Assembly: GCF_020360975.1 (NCBI RefSeq)
Contig: NW_025408679.1
Span: 558,001-622,000 of the forward strand
Length of the DNA stretch: 64,000 nt
DNA from: Hirsutella rhossiliensis
Lineage: Eukaryota > Ascomycota > Sordariomycetes > Hypocreales > Ophiocordycipitaceae
Direction: 5' to 3'
Below are positions 22,301-36,845 of this stretch, in pieces. The number at the start of each line of letters is the position of its first letter. Within the stretch, counting starts at the first letter, position 1. The position numbers were made by a program, and so were the translations under genes. The notes beneath the pieces are model-generated. The model made no database searches. It saw only the letters and a list, made by a program, of their open reading frames with translations, and had not been told where the DNA came from.

Positions 22301-24434
22301 CCCCCTTTCAAGCCCGATTTGGTACGGCTACATACATTGGGTCTCCCGCTCAGACAAGCTTCGGGGCTCCGGGGTTCGGGCCCGAGGAGATGGGTCCCAT
22401 GTCCAGCTTGGAGGAGGCGACGAGAAGCGTGCATGGAGAGGCTGGCATAGACGTCACGCGCAGGAGCAGGTGGGCTGGCAGACAAATGATGGCGTCGGCG
22501 ACGGCCACGTATCGTCCAGGATGAACTTGGGTAAGGCTGGCTCGTGGCATATGCGGACTGGCGCTCTCGGTGGTCGGGTAGAGACAGGCCAGCGCCGCCT
22601 TGCCAACTGAGGACGACGGCATACCAAATGTCCCTGGACGAGGCCCAAGGTGCACGTCATGGCCAGCAGCGGCGCCTCGGAGGTGCCACCTCACAAACCC
22701 AAATGAGTGTGTTGCTCCCATTGCGCGTGAGCACTCGCGTACAGCGGGTGGTGTTGCCGGCTGCAGAGTTCAAGCCCTCTTCAAGGACATCAAACTGCGA
22801 CGAACGATAAGGGAGCAAGCGTCCTAGTCCGGGTATCCCACGACTCCCGGGTCCCTGCAGGGCGGCAAGGGCCTCTTTTATCCTGGAACAATTATTCTTT
22901 GTTGCTTCTTCTGTTGGAGGACGATAGTCCGTTATTCACACCAACAAGAGTCTAGATTCTCATATCGAGTACCTACGAAGACACGGACCTCGGGAGAGGA
23001 TAAGCAAGATGCCAGTTTACTTGGCGCATGCCAGACCTAACAACCACCCCCTGTTGTATATCATGTGTATGCGTCCACCCCGCTCAGGCCTCGAAGGGGA
23101 TTCGCAACCGAGCTCGGTGACGGTGCGGCTGCATGGCAGAGCGGTCAACATCACGACGCGGGGTGGAAGCAGGATGAGAAGGCGTGGAGCTGGGATCGAC
23201 GTCGGGAGAAGTGCTTTTTCGGTTTGCTTTTTGTCGGTTCTGGCGCGTGCGTGTGTTTTGCCCGCGTCTTTCACCGCCCAGGAGGAGCTTACGTTGCTGA
23301 AAAAGTATCGTATGCATGGCAGTGTGCGCACGCTCCACGGGCCTAACAATGCTCAGAACAGTAAGGCATGTCGGTTGGGTGGCTCTCCGGGGGGGTTGCC
23401 AGGTCGAGGGCATCCTGGGGGCTGGACGTCGGGCTGCCGCGCGCCGTGGAAGCGACCACGAGTGACATGTCGGTGAGGAGGTCAGGATCATGCCAACGCA
23501 TACACACATGCACAGGCTCGGGCGCGCGGTTGGGGCCGACGCCGGAGCTGGTGCGCGGCACGGCCCGGGGGCTCGGGATTTCGGCGACGGGAGCGCGCTG
23601 CGTTGGTGGATGGTGGTGCGTCGTCGTCGGCCGGGACGAGGCACGAGATGGAATCTCGATGGCGCTCCAGGGTAGGTGAGATTTACGTGACGTGCCCGAC
23701 AGAAGCCGCCCAATCAGCGCTCTTTCCGATCCACGGCGCCCAACTTCAGGACACGCCCTCTCTCAGCCTTGCCGTCGCCCGCAGCCCCCGGGCGAATTCC
23801 AGCTGCCAACGTCAGCCTCGCCCTCGTCCCGACGTCTTCCCCAAGGGCAAGCTTCACAGAGTTGCATCCGTGCCGGGCATCCCCATCCTCCCCGGGCCGC
23901 AACTGGCTCCTCGGCATTGGCATCGCTCAGGGCTTCCCTTTCTCTTCACCCTTTCTCTCCCCTCCCTCCCCCTTCCTTGCCCTCCTCGTTGTCGTTTCCC
24001 CTTCTCTGGCCTTGTCGTTGCTGAAAGGCAAGTTTCGAATTGGTCGCTGGGGGTAAGTACTTTACTGGGGTGGCTTCTCTCTCGCCCTTTTCTTGTCTTT
24101 CTCTTCAATCAAGGGCGGGTGACGCGAAGCTCGGTCGAAGCAGCCAACAGCAAAGGACGAGACATGTGCTGACGAGATTCTTTCTTTCTTCTCGCAGCCT
24201 GCAATCAGTCGCGTCTCTCGACACCAAGTCTGCTTTGCGACGCTGCCGGACGGTCTCGCTAGCAAACAACGCCGGCGACGGGGCGCCTCGACTCTGACGA
24301 ACGAACCCCCCCCTCCCACCGGCGGACAGGCTGTTGTTTCGCGGGCCTCTCCCTCCCCCGTTGACGACGACGAGGCTGAGCTGATTACGCGGCCGTTCTG
24401 GCCCCGCCCTCCTCGGCGCCAGAGCCTCGCCATC

Positions 24435-25094
24435 ATGGCTCAGAAACCGTCGACGCCGGTCAAGGTGCCCGCGTCGGCTGCAAACTATACCCCTGCCACG
24501 CTCGACCCGGACATGCGGTCGCAGATCAATACGGTCCTGCTGCGTGACGGCCACATCACAAAGTGCGTCTTCTTTGCCATTGCGCCTCACTACCTTTTCC
24601 GCTTCTGCCCCCATCTCCCTTTGCTTCACTCGGCTCATGCCTGTCCCGCCATGTTGCGCTCCGCCGCTGCGCATCATCCCCCTTGAAGCCGGAGAGATGC
24701 AAGGCCACCTTTGTGTTCCTTGAACTGACTGATCTTTTCCTCTCTCCCCCATCCTAGAATCCACGAAGCGCTCCTTCACGCCCTCAACTCCGACTCCTCC
24801 AACTGGCCCACCACCATCCACTCCCACGCCCTCTCCCTCCTGCGCTCCGGCGAGGCCACCACCTACTCGGCCCTCCTCCGCCGCGTCCTCGACGACGTCC
24901 GCGCCGACTCTCCCTCCTCCTCCTCCAACAAGAACGGCGGCGGCGGCAGCAAGACGCCCAATGGCGACAGCAAGAAGCTTAACGGCGCCTCCGAGTCGCC
25001 CGGCCTCGCCCTGCCCGAGTCCGTCGTCGAGGAGGCCCTCCGCGTTACCAGGGAGAGCCTCGAGGCCGTCTGCGAGATTGGCGATGGCTCTTGA
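24435..25094 (+). CDS. Conserved fungal hypothetical protein, 154 aa
   Basis: Function unknown. Exons are 24435-24562 and 24758-25094; the intron (195 nt, GTGCGT...CTAG) keeps phase and joins DGHITK to IHEALLHALNSDSS. The protein starts MAQKPSTPVKVP. Residues 25-80 look like a small helical domain (DPDMRSQINTVLLRDGHITK, then HALSLLRSGEATTY). A Ser/Gly/Asn linker follows, then a C-terminal helix ending EALRVTRESLEAVCEIGDGS. The long CT-rich leader and strong codon bias indicate a real, probably well-expressed gene. The pattern matches a short conserved protein family I have seen in Sordariomycetes, but I cannot assign a role. Confidence 0.75.
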
Positions 25095-26044
25095 ATCCGG
25101 CTGCCGCTGCCCGGTGGAATCACCCGGCTGTCGGCGCCCCGTCGGCACTCGGGAGGAGGCATGACGCCGTGTCGAAGGCCTCGAGTTTTGACTCCAGAAA
25201 CGGGGATATATTTTCGATTCAAGGGGCTCCGGACGGGAGAGGGAATATGAAGCCTGGTGACGGAGCGAGGATAAGGCCAAGGGGCGAAGGAGAGGGGGGG
25301 AGAAACGTGTGGCACGACGCAACACGGGGGCGGTGTGGGAGCAGCCAGCCGCAGGATCTGGATCTGGGCTCGTCGGGGCATTTCACTCGTGAGCCGGGGG
25401 GCTCGCACGAGGCACTGGGAGCGAGACGCCGGGGTGCGGCTGCAGTCCACGTCTCGAGTGCCCCAGAACAACATGGACATGAACTACCAAAGCTTGTATA
25501 AAGTAATGACAATCAACCAATCACCCCCCATACCTACGCCTTGCGCAAAGGAAAGGGCCAAGCTGAAGGCTTCGTAAGATGTGCGCTCTCCAAATATGCC
25601 ACGGGTGGAGAGAACGCTCTTCATGTCATGTCCATCACTCGTCCTACAACTGTTCACATGTCGCCATTCCTTTCAGTGCAGCAGTCAAATTGTGTCTATC
25701 AAGCCTCCAAGGATCACCTGTCCCCCCCCTCGCCTGGGCCCGGAACCGTCAATTACCAACAAGCTTGGTTTATCAGAGCCCCCCGACACGGTCCATCGAC
25801 GGACAGCCGTGGCGTGCCGAGCGGCAGACGTCTGGCGTGTCGGGTTCTGCCCCAATCATTCTTCCTGCCGCCCAGTCTACCGTTTCTACCAACTCCCGAG
25901 TCCAAAGCATAGCAGACACAGCAAAGCGTTAGGGGTAAAGATGGATCCTTTCCACGAGCCGTGCGGCCAGCGATGCAGATGTACGAACGAAGGGACCTAG
26001 AATACATGGACCAGCAGCGTCGCGCCGTAGGGCTTGGCACTCGC
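25095..26044. other. Convergent intergenic region, no gene seen
   Basis: These 950 bases hold the 3' flanks of the 154-aa gene (+) and cdc48 (-). Short open frames here have no domain and no plausible splicing. Confidence 0.5.
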
Positions 26045-28786
<2,742 letters not shown>

Positions 28787-29786
28787 CTCGTCGTGGGCTG
28801 CTTTGGCGAGCTGCTATTCGGGTCCAAAGGTTGCAAACGTGGCCGATAAACAGCGGGTAAAAAAGGGCAGCTCGAGAGAGGCGCTGGCTGCGATTCCTCT
28901 GGGGGGAAAACGGAAGCCAGCCGAGATAAAGAGGGAGAGGGAGAGCGGCAAGGTTTTTGTGCGGCGCTGGGAAGGGGGGATGGAGATGGGATGGGGAGAA
29001 GAAGTTGAGCTTGATGCGTCGTGACTGACGAGGCCGGTGATGAGTTGAGGACGGCGGAGGTGCCGACTGGACCAATGAATGATACTACCAGCTGGGCCGG
29101 GCGGAGCGGAACATGTATGATGCAGCTGCTGGAGAGCTCCGGTGGTCCCCGCAAGCAGCCACTGGGCGGCCACCTGGGGCCTGGGGGCGCCAAAACCAGC
29201 GCTGGAAGCTTCTTTGGCTTTCCACTATGGCTGACGCGATCACTGGCAAACTTACATAATGTTCTGGCACTGTCTCTCCGTTACGGAGTACAGCGAGCAG
29301 GCAGCCATCAGACGCGCACTCTGTCTGGCCCACCTGCATTAGCAGAATGGCGAGCCCCACTCTTACAGGCGTTGTACATGTTGTAACTGTCCAGGCAACG
29401 CGGTAAACGTCAAGTATGTACATACTGTACCTAATAAGGTAATCACTGCAGCTTTGTTGTGTCCTTGTTCTGTACCCTACTGTAATTATCCTTTGTTCGT
29501 GTCTTGCTTCGTTTGTGCGTGCCGTGCTGACTAGCTCCAGCGTAGCTCCAGCGTAGCTCCAGTGTTGTGAGCATCCGAGTCTGATGCATGGTGGCTTTGT
29601 GTCCTGGCAAGAAGCACCTCCTTGTACGGAGTACGTGCCTTCGTGACAATACAATAGTTCAAGCCTTTGGATCCCGGTGGCATGTAATCCTTCATCGCCT
29701 GCCCGAGCTGCAAGACCAGGTCTTCCGAGTACTGGGAGTTACCCGTAGCACTTCTTCTCCCTCGTGTCAACGCAGCATCTCTGGCG
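28787..29786. other. cdc48 upstream and kti12 downstream region, no gene seen
   Basis: One kilobase without a credible gene. It includes the cdc48 promoter. A 12-bp tandem (three copies of GTAGCTCCAGC-type) lies at about 29532-29563, and two TACGGAGTA nonamers lie at 29282 and 29625. Confidence 0.5.
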
Positions 29787-30790
29787 CTACTCGTCCTTTT
29801 CAAACGCATCGTTGAGATAGCGCACAAACATCTCCCGCAGCCCGTCCGAGGTCATGTTGCCCACAGACTCCAGCCCGATGCCCCCCCTGTTGAGCCCGAC
29901 AAAGGCCCGCCTGAGCCTCTGCAGCTGCGGCAGGCCCAGCGTCTTGCCCGGCGGCAGCTCGACGACCAGCTCCTCCTGGCCCCCGCTCCGCGGCACCTTG
30001 ACCTCGGCGGTGTCGGCGGCGTCGGCCTGGTGACGGAGGATGCGCCTGACAATGTCCTGCGTCTCGCGGTCGAGGACGTACAGGTAGTCGCCGCCGGCGT
30101 CGCGGCCGCGCGGGGCCGTGGCCTGGTTGGGGCGCACGGCTGGTCGCCCGTCGCCGGCGAGGGCCTCCCACAGGGCGTCAAAGGTCTTGCGCGTCTGCGC
30201 CGCGTCGTCGTCCCAGATGAGGGTGAAGAGGGGGCTGTCCCAGCGGGCCATGGGGTTGGGCTCCTCGTAGCGGAAGACGAGATTGTCCCAGTTGGCGGGC
30301 TCGTAGGCTTCGTCGGGGCAGTCGCGCAGGCGCTCCTGGTTGACGCGGCGGGCGGTCTCGGGAGAGCAGCCAATCTGCAGGATGCAGCTCGGGGTGCGCA
30401 CCGCCTTGGCCTCGCAGTGCAGCTGGTAGCGCCAGCCCTTGATGTAGTTGGGCCCGTCGAGGATGACAAAGTCGCGGTCCGACAGCACGCGCTTCACGGC
30501 GCCATAGACGGCGGCGCGGGCGTCCTTTTCCGACGCATTGGCCGAGCGCGTGTGGGCGGGCACCTTGTCGGGCGAGAGGTCGTAGACGGCCCGCGAGATG
30601 GAGAGGGAGTCGTCCGAGACGAGGTGCAGGCGCTGCTTGGCGTCGTCGATGCGCGCGGCGAGGTAGTCGTGCAGCTGCTTGGCGCGCGTCGTCTTGCCCG
30701 ACGTGGGGAGGCCGGTGACGACGATCAACTAGACGCGTCAGTGAGCAGCTGGCGACCAGAGCCGTGGGACGAGGGAGACGGTACCGGCAT
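29787..30790 (-). CDS. kti12: Elongator-associated P-loop protein Kti12
   Basis: Kti12 binds Elongator and, in yeast, is needed for tRNA wobble-uridine modification. Exon 1 is only six bases (30790-30785, ATG CCG), followed by a 56-nt intron; exon 2 is 30728-29787, which begins with TTG after CTAG. The result is 315 aa starting MPLIVVTGLPTSGKTTRA, the usual Kti12 N terminus with its P-loop at about residues 8-16. Other family blocks are FVILDGPNYIKGWRYQLHCEAK, YEPANWDNLVFRYEEPN and, near the C terminus, LRRAFVGLNRG. The exon-1 call rests on the family start and the phase match; without it there is no in-frame ATG before the P-loop. Confidence 0.9.
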
Positions 30791-31341
30791 TGCGACCGGC
30801 GCGGCGAGGACGAGATGCCGTGGTGGAAGTAAGGGCCCATTTTTGGGCGCCCCGCGAAGAGAGATGAAGAGAGAGTGGGTGATGGGTGGTGGGTGATGGG
30901 TGGTGGGTGGTGTGCCTGTGGGCGGTGTGCCTCGGTGGATGTGCCCACCTGGCGGGCGACGCAATAATCTCACTACACATGTCGCAATGCTCGGCATAAG
31001 ACAGACGGAGTCTCGAACAAGACAAAGGTATTAGGCTATCACTATCAGCCAAACAAAAACAAGCTCGACATCCATCCATCCATCCATCTAGTCGCACCGA
31101 CGAGTCCCACCTCCTACCGGTGTCGACGGCCTTTGTTGGCTTCGTCGCTCGCTCCCAACGCCCGTCCCGACTGGGGGCTGCGTTCGGTTCCGAGGCTTGG
31201 ACGAATGACTCCTCCTGGAACCGTCCGACGGACTGAGCGATTGCCTGGAACCCTTATAGCGCATCTGCTGGGTGTCCGGGGACGTGATCCCGGCTGGACG
31301 CAAGGCTCATTGACGGGTCATCCATCGCCGTCCACGACGGC
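30791..31341. other. Intergenic region with microsatellites
   Basis: No gene is seen. It contains a GGGTGATGGGTGGT-type tandem at about 30885-30912 and a (CATC)n tetranucleotide run at about 31070-31089. Confidence 0.55.
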
Positions 31342-32751
31342 CTATTCCTGGCTCGGGTTCTGCGAATCGTCCTCGGTGACCGGCTCAGCGTCTCCTTGAG
31401 AAGCCTGGTCGCTACCGTCGGCAATGTGTTGCTGGAGCGCGTCATGGGAATTTTGCCAGGCACTGTCGTCGGGGCGATGAGGAAATCCGTGCGCTTGGTG
31501 AGAGGCTGATATCTCTTGGCGCTCCTCTCCAACCATTGCCGTCGCCCGAGCTGCTCTAGCGTTTGCAGACTGGATGAAGCCATCCCGATGTCGTTTAGCC
31601 AAGTCTCTAGCGTTCCTAAATACGGCGGCTCCTTGGACAAAGGTCTCACGGGTATCCGCCATACTAAATGACCTTAGTTGAGCCATGCGGTACTCTGGAT
31701 ATCCCCCGGCTGTAGTCGGCTCCACGACATGGTGCGCGAAGAGTTGAAGAATGCTGATGCCGGCATGGTAAATCGCGCTGTAGGCGTAGGCCTTTCCGTC
31801 GTATGTCGGCTCAGTCTCTCCGTAATTTTGCAGGGCGTGCATGGCCCTGGCTCCGTGTGCTCCATCGTAACACGCTTGCTTCCGGGCCACGTCTGCCCTC
31901 CCAGTCAGAGGCTTGACCTCGAGGAAGAAGTTTGGTACAACGGGAACGAGCGCATGCTTTGTCGGCCGAATCAGGTTATTCAGATCCTCTCTAACTCTCG
32001 TGTCGATATCACCAGGTCGAGCTCCGTCGAAGAAGTCGGGTACTGCTTTGGCAGTGTCTTCGTCCGTTAGTGACTCGAGGTTGGTGAATGGGAGGTTGCT
32101 CTCGTTCGGAATGTCGGCGTTGCCGGTAATGATTGGGATTACGTTGCGTATGATGGTGCTTTCCGACGTCGCATTGTCCTTGCGTTGAAAGTCGACAAAG
32201 TCGGACTCTGTAAACCGTGACAGTGAAAGCGATGGTCGATGATTCGTGAGCAGCAGGAGAGTTTCTTCTAGATTGGCTGGTTTGAGGGGTGAACGGCCAT
32301 CGGAGAAGTCGTAGAATGGGGTGTAGATGTTGTGGTCGGCGAGATGCTGTTCGAAATCAGCGTCGTATAGCGATGTCCTTCTGGCCCGGGGGGGACCGCT
32401 CGTCGGCTGGGTCCATTGCCACAAGCTCATGGCGGCTTCCGGTTCAGGATACTGTTACGCAGTTAGTCGCTGGCCGCCGCAACGAGCTGTCCGTCCTACC
32501 CCTCGAAGATGGCAAAAATCTGGGCCGCCGTGTCTCGCGAGACGAGCGAGGTTTATAGGGCGCACCTCGGGCGTTGTCAATTCTGGACGAGGACGCGTGC
32601 TGTTCCGACGGTCGAGTTCTCTCAAGGCACGCCGTGTGAGCCAAATCTTGGACAAGTTATCCCAGAATGCAGGCGAGAAGTTGCCCTGGCGTGCTCTTTT
32701 TGCGGGAGGAGAGTCTGCGCACTGGCGCCTTCGAGTCTGCGGCCTCGCCAT
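31342..32751 (-). CDS. Fungal protein of unknown function with possible PD-(D/E)XK nuclease-like core
   Basis: Exons are 32751-32500 and 32451-31342, with a 48-nt intron (GTAGGA, CTAAC branch, ACAG) joining CHLRG to YPEPEAAM; 453 aa. It is recognisable as a repeated Pezizomycotina family (I believe the DUF7924 type) by KIWLTRRALRELDRRN near residue 35, PDFFDGARPGDID near 222, then NFFLEVKPLTG and YDGAHGARAMHALQNYGE. The order acidic residue (D226/D232), E262-x-K264 and Q276 resembles the core of PD-(D/E)XK nucleases; that is inference. Family members often lie in variable parts of genomes. The C-terminal 60 residues are Asp/Gln/Ser-rich. No function should be assumed. Confidence 0.72.
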
Positions 32752-33386
32752 GGTGAATGGGTGAGATGAAAGTCGGTTTGGGGCTGGCGTTTGCTGTTGC
32801 GTTTGAGCTGCGCAAAGAGGATTGGGGTCTTCTCTGCGGCCTCAAAGATGCAACATGGACGAGCGCGTCTATAAGCCATGCCTACCTTTATAGCCGCTCG
32901 TTTGCGCCGCTCGTTTGCAGCGCTCTTTTGCAGCGCTCTTTGTAGTGCTCTTTGTAGTGGCCTTTGTAAAATAGTGACCTCTCACTTGTATGGTGGCATT
33001 TTGCCTTCCTTCTAGTGGTCCTTGCCGTTTGGTTGTTTTGGCTTCGAGCTTTGGCACCAATATCGCACAAAAATAGCTCTATGTTCGTACCTAGGTAGCT
33101 AACTAATACGTGCTAAACCCGAGCTTCTACTTGGTAACTAGCAACAACTCCATTCAAAGTCTGCCATGCCAAATCACGGGCTCATTCGGGCTGAATATGC
33201 AGTGAGGGACTGTGTTGCCGTTTCTTGCCCACTGCACCAACGCGTGGAATCCCTGTAGGAACTTGTCTACGGCAAGCATTTTATTGCTCTATGAGTGAAT
33301 GGCAAGCATAGCATCGCCAACGGAAACTCGGCTGACTATTCTGCTCGAGACTTTGTCTCCTCGGCACAAGCACCATCTTGAGATAA
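32752..33386. other. Intergenic region, no gene seen
   Basis: 635 bases between two minus-strand genes. Short tandem GCTCTTTGTAGTG / GCTCGTTTGC units occur at about 32895-32965. Nothing codes convincingly. Confidence 0.5.
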
Positions 33387-34139
33387 CTAACAACAGAAAC
33401 CCCCATCAACAAGGACGACAGAGCCTGACTGGAAACTGGCCTCATCACTGAGCAAGAATGCAATGGTACGTGCCATCTCTTCGGGTTCAGCCCATCGTCC
33501 CAGCGCTGTAGCGTCGATCTGAGGCTGGACAACTGGCCTCAATTTTGCCACGTCGAGTATTGGAGTGCGGGTTATTCCTGGGCACACCGAGTTCACCCTG
33601 ACGCCCACCGGACCGTATTCCTTGGCCGCGCACTTGGTCAACGCATTCACACCACTCTTGGCAGCCGAGTAAAGGCTATAGCCAGGCACACTCCTACAGA
33701 TGACGGCGGAGCTGACATTGACGATGCTGGCGCCCCTGCCCATGCTTTTGAGTTCGGCTCGCATGCAGTTGAAAACACCTCTCAGGTTCAAGCCAATGCT
33801 GAAGTCGAAGTCGTCGTCCGACTTCTCCGCCAAAAGGCCACCGGCATCAGGCGCGCCGGCCACGTTTGCTGCGCCATCAAGTTTGCCATATTGCGCGACA
33901 ATACCAGCAATCCACGCATCAACTTGGTCGGGAATTCTAACGTCAACTGTGGCGGTTGAAAAGCTCTGTGACTCGCTGACTGAGGTGGCCTGCAGATCAT
34001 GTTCTAGCTTTTTCAGGCCCGTCTCGTTTACGTCCGATATACAGACGGTAGCCCCGCGAGACCAAAGCAGCTTGACTGTGGCAAGGCCTATTCCCGAGGC
34101 GCCACCTGTTACTGCAAAGCATTTTCCCGAGTACGCCAT
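33387..34139 (-). CDS. Short-chain dehydrogenase/reductase (classical SDR)
   Basis: NAD(P)-dependent oxidoreductase of unknown substrate, probably cytosolic (no signal peptide or membrane segment). It is a single 250-codon frame from ATG 34139. Cofactor motif TGGASGIG is at 11-18, structural NVAG at 92-95, catalytic Ser144 in NVSSA, and YSAAK gives Tyr157 and Lys161. The C-terminal SDR stretch VRVNSVCPGITRTPI is intact, and the end SGSVVLVDGGF is typical. An Asp (D36) near the end of beta-2 (CISDVN) suggests NAD(H) preference; that is inference. No biosynthetic neighbours point to a pathway. It is the last ordinary gene before the accessory island. Confidence 0.88.
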   Translation of the reverse strand: MAYSGKCFAVTGGASGIGLATVKLLWSRGATVCISDVNETGLKKLEHDLQATSVSESQSFSTATVDVRIPDQVDAWIAGIVAQYGKLDGAANVAGAPDAGGLLAEKSDDDFDFSIGLNLRGVFNCMRAELKSMGRGASIVNVSSAVICRSVPGYSLYSAAKSGVNALTKCAAKEYGPVGVRVNSVCPGITRTPILDVAKLRPVVQPQIDATALGRWAEPEEMARTIAFLLSDEASFQSGSVVLVDGGFCC

Positions 34140-35029
34140 TTTCGATATTTCGATGGCGGCTTTGACACGAGCGCTTTGGCAACGATTGAATAACTATTGT
34201 ACTTTATGAGCGGCTGAAACGAGGGGGAATACTGCCTATTTATAAGTCGGTTTCCACTGAGATTTCCTACCAGGTTGGGAAAAGAATTGTAAGACAGAGT
34301 ACGGAGTAATCCAGAGAGAATTGGTTTTACGTGCCCTACGGCTACGCATGAAAGGTGGCCTGGGCCAGTGGTTCGCGGCATAGCGAGTTAGCGACCATCC
34401 ATCTTCGTGTGTGGCCAAGTTCCACTTATTCGGCAACCAGTTGGGAAACAGGCGGGGCGAAGTTGTAGCACATACAGCTCCAAGCTGTTCTATAGTATGA
34501 CACAACTTCCACCGGTTACTAAATCGCAATCCTGCAGTTTTAGAATGCCTGTGAACCTCCTGCCACATACCTCTGGACGATTGTGGTCTAGGTCCTGGGG
34601 TGCGTAACAGTCGCGTCGATCGGCGCGGCGATAGAGAGCTAAGCTCGGGGTACGACGGGAGCTGTTGGCGGGAATCCAGATGCACTAACAAAAAGGGATG
34701 GACTTATTAGAGGATATAAAGAGTCATGCCTGTTAAGAGCCATGCCGGTGTTGCAAACACCAGGAATTCAGGCATTAGATCGAGACAGTTTTCTTCGGCT
34801 CGGAACCGAACATCAGACATTTCTAGCACAGGCTGAGCGACTCTTGCATAGTGCCTCCGACTTCTGTCACGGCGTAGAAGAACATGCATGATTTTTAATC
34901 GGCGGCTGGATACTACGTAGGAATCTCTCTGCTTTTCGTTGCTAGGGTTCGGCGCCGAGTCACACATCTTGATGCAAGCGATTAATCGATCGGACAAAGG
35001 GAACGAACTCAACAAAGAGCCCGCTAATC
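34140..35029. other. Intergenic region, no gene seen
   Basis: This contains the SDR promoter. The open frames at 34236-34691 and 34707-35015 have no recognisable domain. A TACGGAGTA nonamer lies at 34300. Confidence 0.45.
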
Positions 35030-36845
35030 AGCCCGAGACGGAGGCGGGGAGGTGTTTGAACTAGGCGTTTTCGTTTGCCGTTGGGACCTATCAGGTCGTC
35101 CTTCGAAACTAGGGAGGCAAAAACACTCTCAAGTTATATCCACTTAACACTAGTTTCTATGCGCGATATATCGCACTTTCTGGCTGCCATAACGCAATTA
35201 GAGGGTTAATATTCATATAAGCTAACCACTATTGTTCTTAATTACCTACGTAAGACGACTAAGAAGCATGGGACCTTTGTAGATGAATTTCCGGGGACTG
35301 TAGAAGGGAGGAGAGCTCGATCTACTACTCGGAGACTATACTCTATGAGGGCTAGTACTTGCTAAAATGTTCTTCATGGAGGGTTAGTTTAATAACCAAG
35401 CGATTAGCGAGGACCGCTGTCAACGACGGTTGAATGAAGGGGATAAATGCTCCAGATCTAGCATAGAACTAACGATGTGAGTAGTGGCTAACGTAGAACC
35501 GCGACTCTGGCTAGCTTGGCGCGGTGAACAAATATAATATTGCTCTAGAAGGGCTGCCAGTCGATGATAGAGACGAAGAGGCTTAGTTAAAAAATGCGCC
35601 GCATTTACGAGCGGGCTGCTCTAAGTAGTAGGGCAGACTAGAGAGGCACGAAAGCCTTCTAAAACGACGCAATATATTAATTCTATTGGTCGATAGGGGC
35701 GGGCTCTAGATTTAGGGATAACCTTTTCCCATAGAACGGGTCATAGAAAGACGTAAATCGATTGCAGGTTGCGGAAAGGAGCCTTGAAGAATGAAGCTTA
35801 GAATGAAGTGGCGTATATATTAGTGCTCTAGGAAACCCTAAAAGAGCGGGAACACTCCTACTTTATTTAGAAGATAGCGGGAACACTCTAGGATCTACTT
35901 CCTTCGATATTCTGGCGAGTTACAATACTAAGTTCTTAAGCTTGCTCTATTTGCTTAATCTATAGAACTCATAGTTGCCTGCGAGTGTTGCCTTACAGTA
36001 GCTGCTCTATTTATTAGAGGGTACCTAGAGTGGCTGAGTCTAGCAGGAACCGTGAGGGGCGCCGTTTCCGAACTCCCTTCCTGCTACTGCCTTTCCTGCT
36101 CCATCAGACAGCCTGACAGCAATGCCTGCTGCCAGCTATTTAGGAATGCCCTCAAGAGCATTCTATGTTGCCCCGCCACCAAGAGCCCCGTACTGGTGCA
36201 TGGAATTTAAATACTTAATATTAAGCTACGGGCCACCAACCACATAGAAGCAACAACAGTCACAGCAGGTTCATCCACGGATTGTTGACAAGTCAACTAT
36301 TAGTATCCGTTGCCGTGGCACGGATGACACTTCTATCGCCGGCTTTGGGACATTTTGCCAGTCTTTAGCACATCCGCTCCAGCTCGAGTGCTATACTGAA
36401 ACCCACGGTGCTATAGCTAAATTTACCTCGCAGGACGGTAGAGTTCTGTAAATGGTGATAGAAACCCCTTCTCCTACTTGCCAATTTTTGCCGCCATAGC
36501 TTGTCCCTCCCTCGCGTCTTTCGGGCAACGGAAATCCAACAGAGTCTTCCTCACAGGGGGGGATAAGCTCTTTTCTAACAGAGGGTCCAGCACGGGCTTT
36601 CCAGCTTTAGAGTACTAAACATTTACAAGCTCAGCAACAGGAGTAGGGAAAGAACGGTCATCAGGAGAGTCGTAGCCATAGGTTCGATAATTTCGGCGCA
36701 GGAGAATATATACATCAATCAGCCCCGTAGCGGTTGCTCACTTGATCGCATCTTTCATGAGGCGGCACGTTGCTCTTGCAAAGTTATCGGCTGTCCTGTC
36801 TCGCTTCTGACGCAGTGTGGGCTCAATCGTCACGGTTAACGAACC
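35030..36845. repeat. ORF-free, CTAG/TA-rich remnant at the island border
   Basis: About 1.8 kb with no open frame of 60 codons in any of six frames, unlike the rest of the window. The first kilobase is visibly richer in TA, CTAG and TAG than the flanking genes, as expected for a transposon eroded by RIP. I could not identify the original element, nor find its ends or a second copy in this window. The part after 36060 is less extreme and may simply be unannotated intergenic DNA. Confidence 0.5.

Larger units (their letters stand above)
15257..24434. other. 9.2-kb gene-poor stretch
   Basis: Between the ABC transporter start and the 154-aa gene I find no convincing protein gene on either strand. 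Open frames are many but overlap each other, lack domains and track GC-rich composition. The longest runs 19299-20579 (426 codons) and its first part is a minisatellite translation. I found no convincing tRNA or rRNA. Seen directly: a (GTGC)n microsatellite near 16681-16703, a 77-bp tandem duplication, three minisatellites, and GGTACC-centred palindromes near 15805 and 17695-17715. Promoters for both flanking genes must lie at the ends; the rest could hold noncoding RNA or decayed genes. Confidence 0.5.

Noticed and set aside
22764..22776. B-box-like AGTTCAAGCCC suggesting a tRNA gene
   Set aside because: No A box or cloverleaf can be formed in the preceding 80 bases; a similar hit near 29655 also fails.
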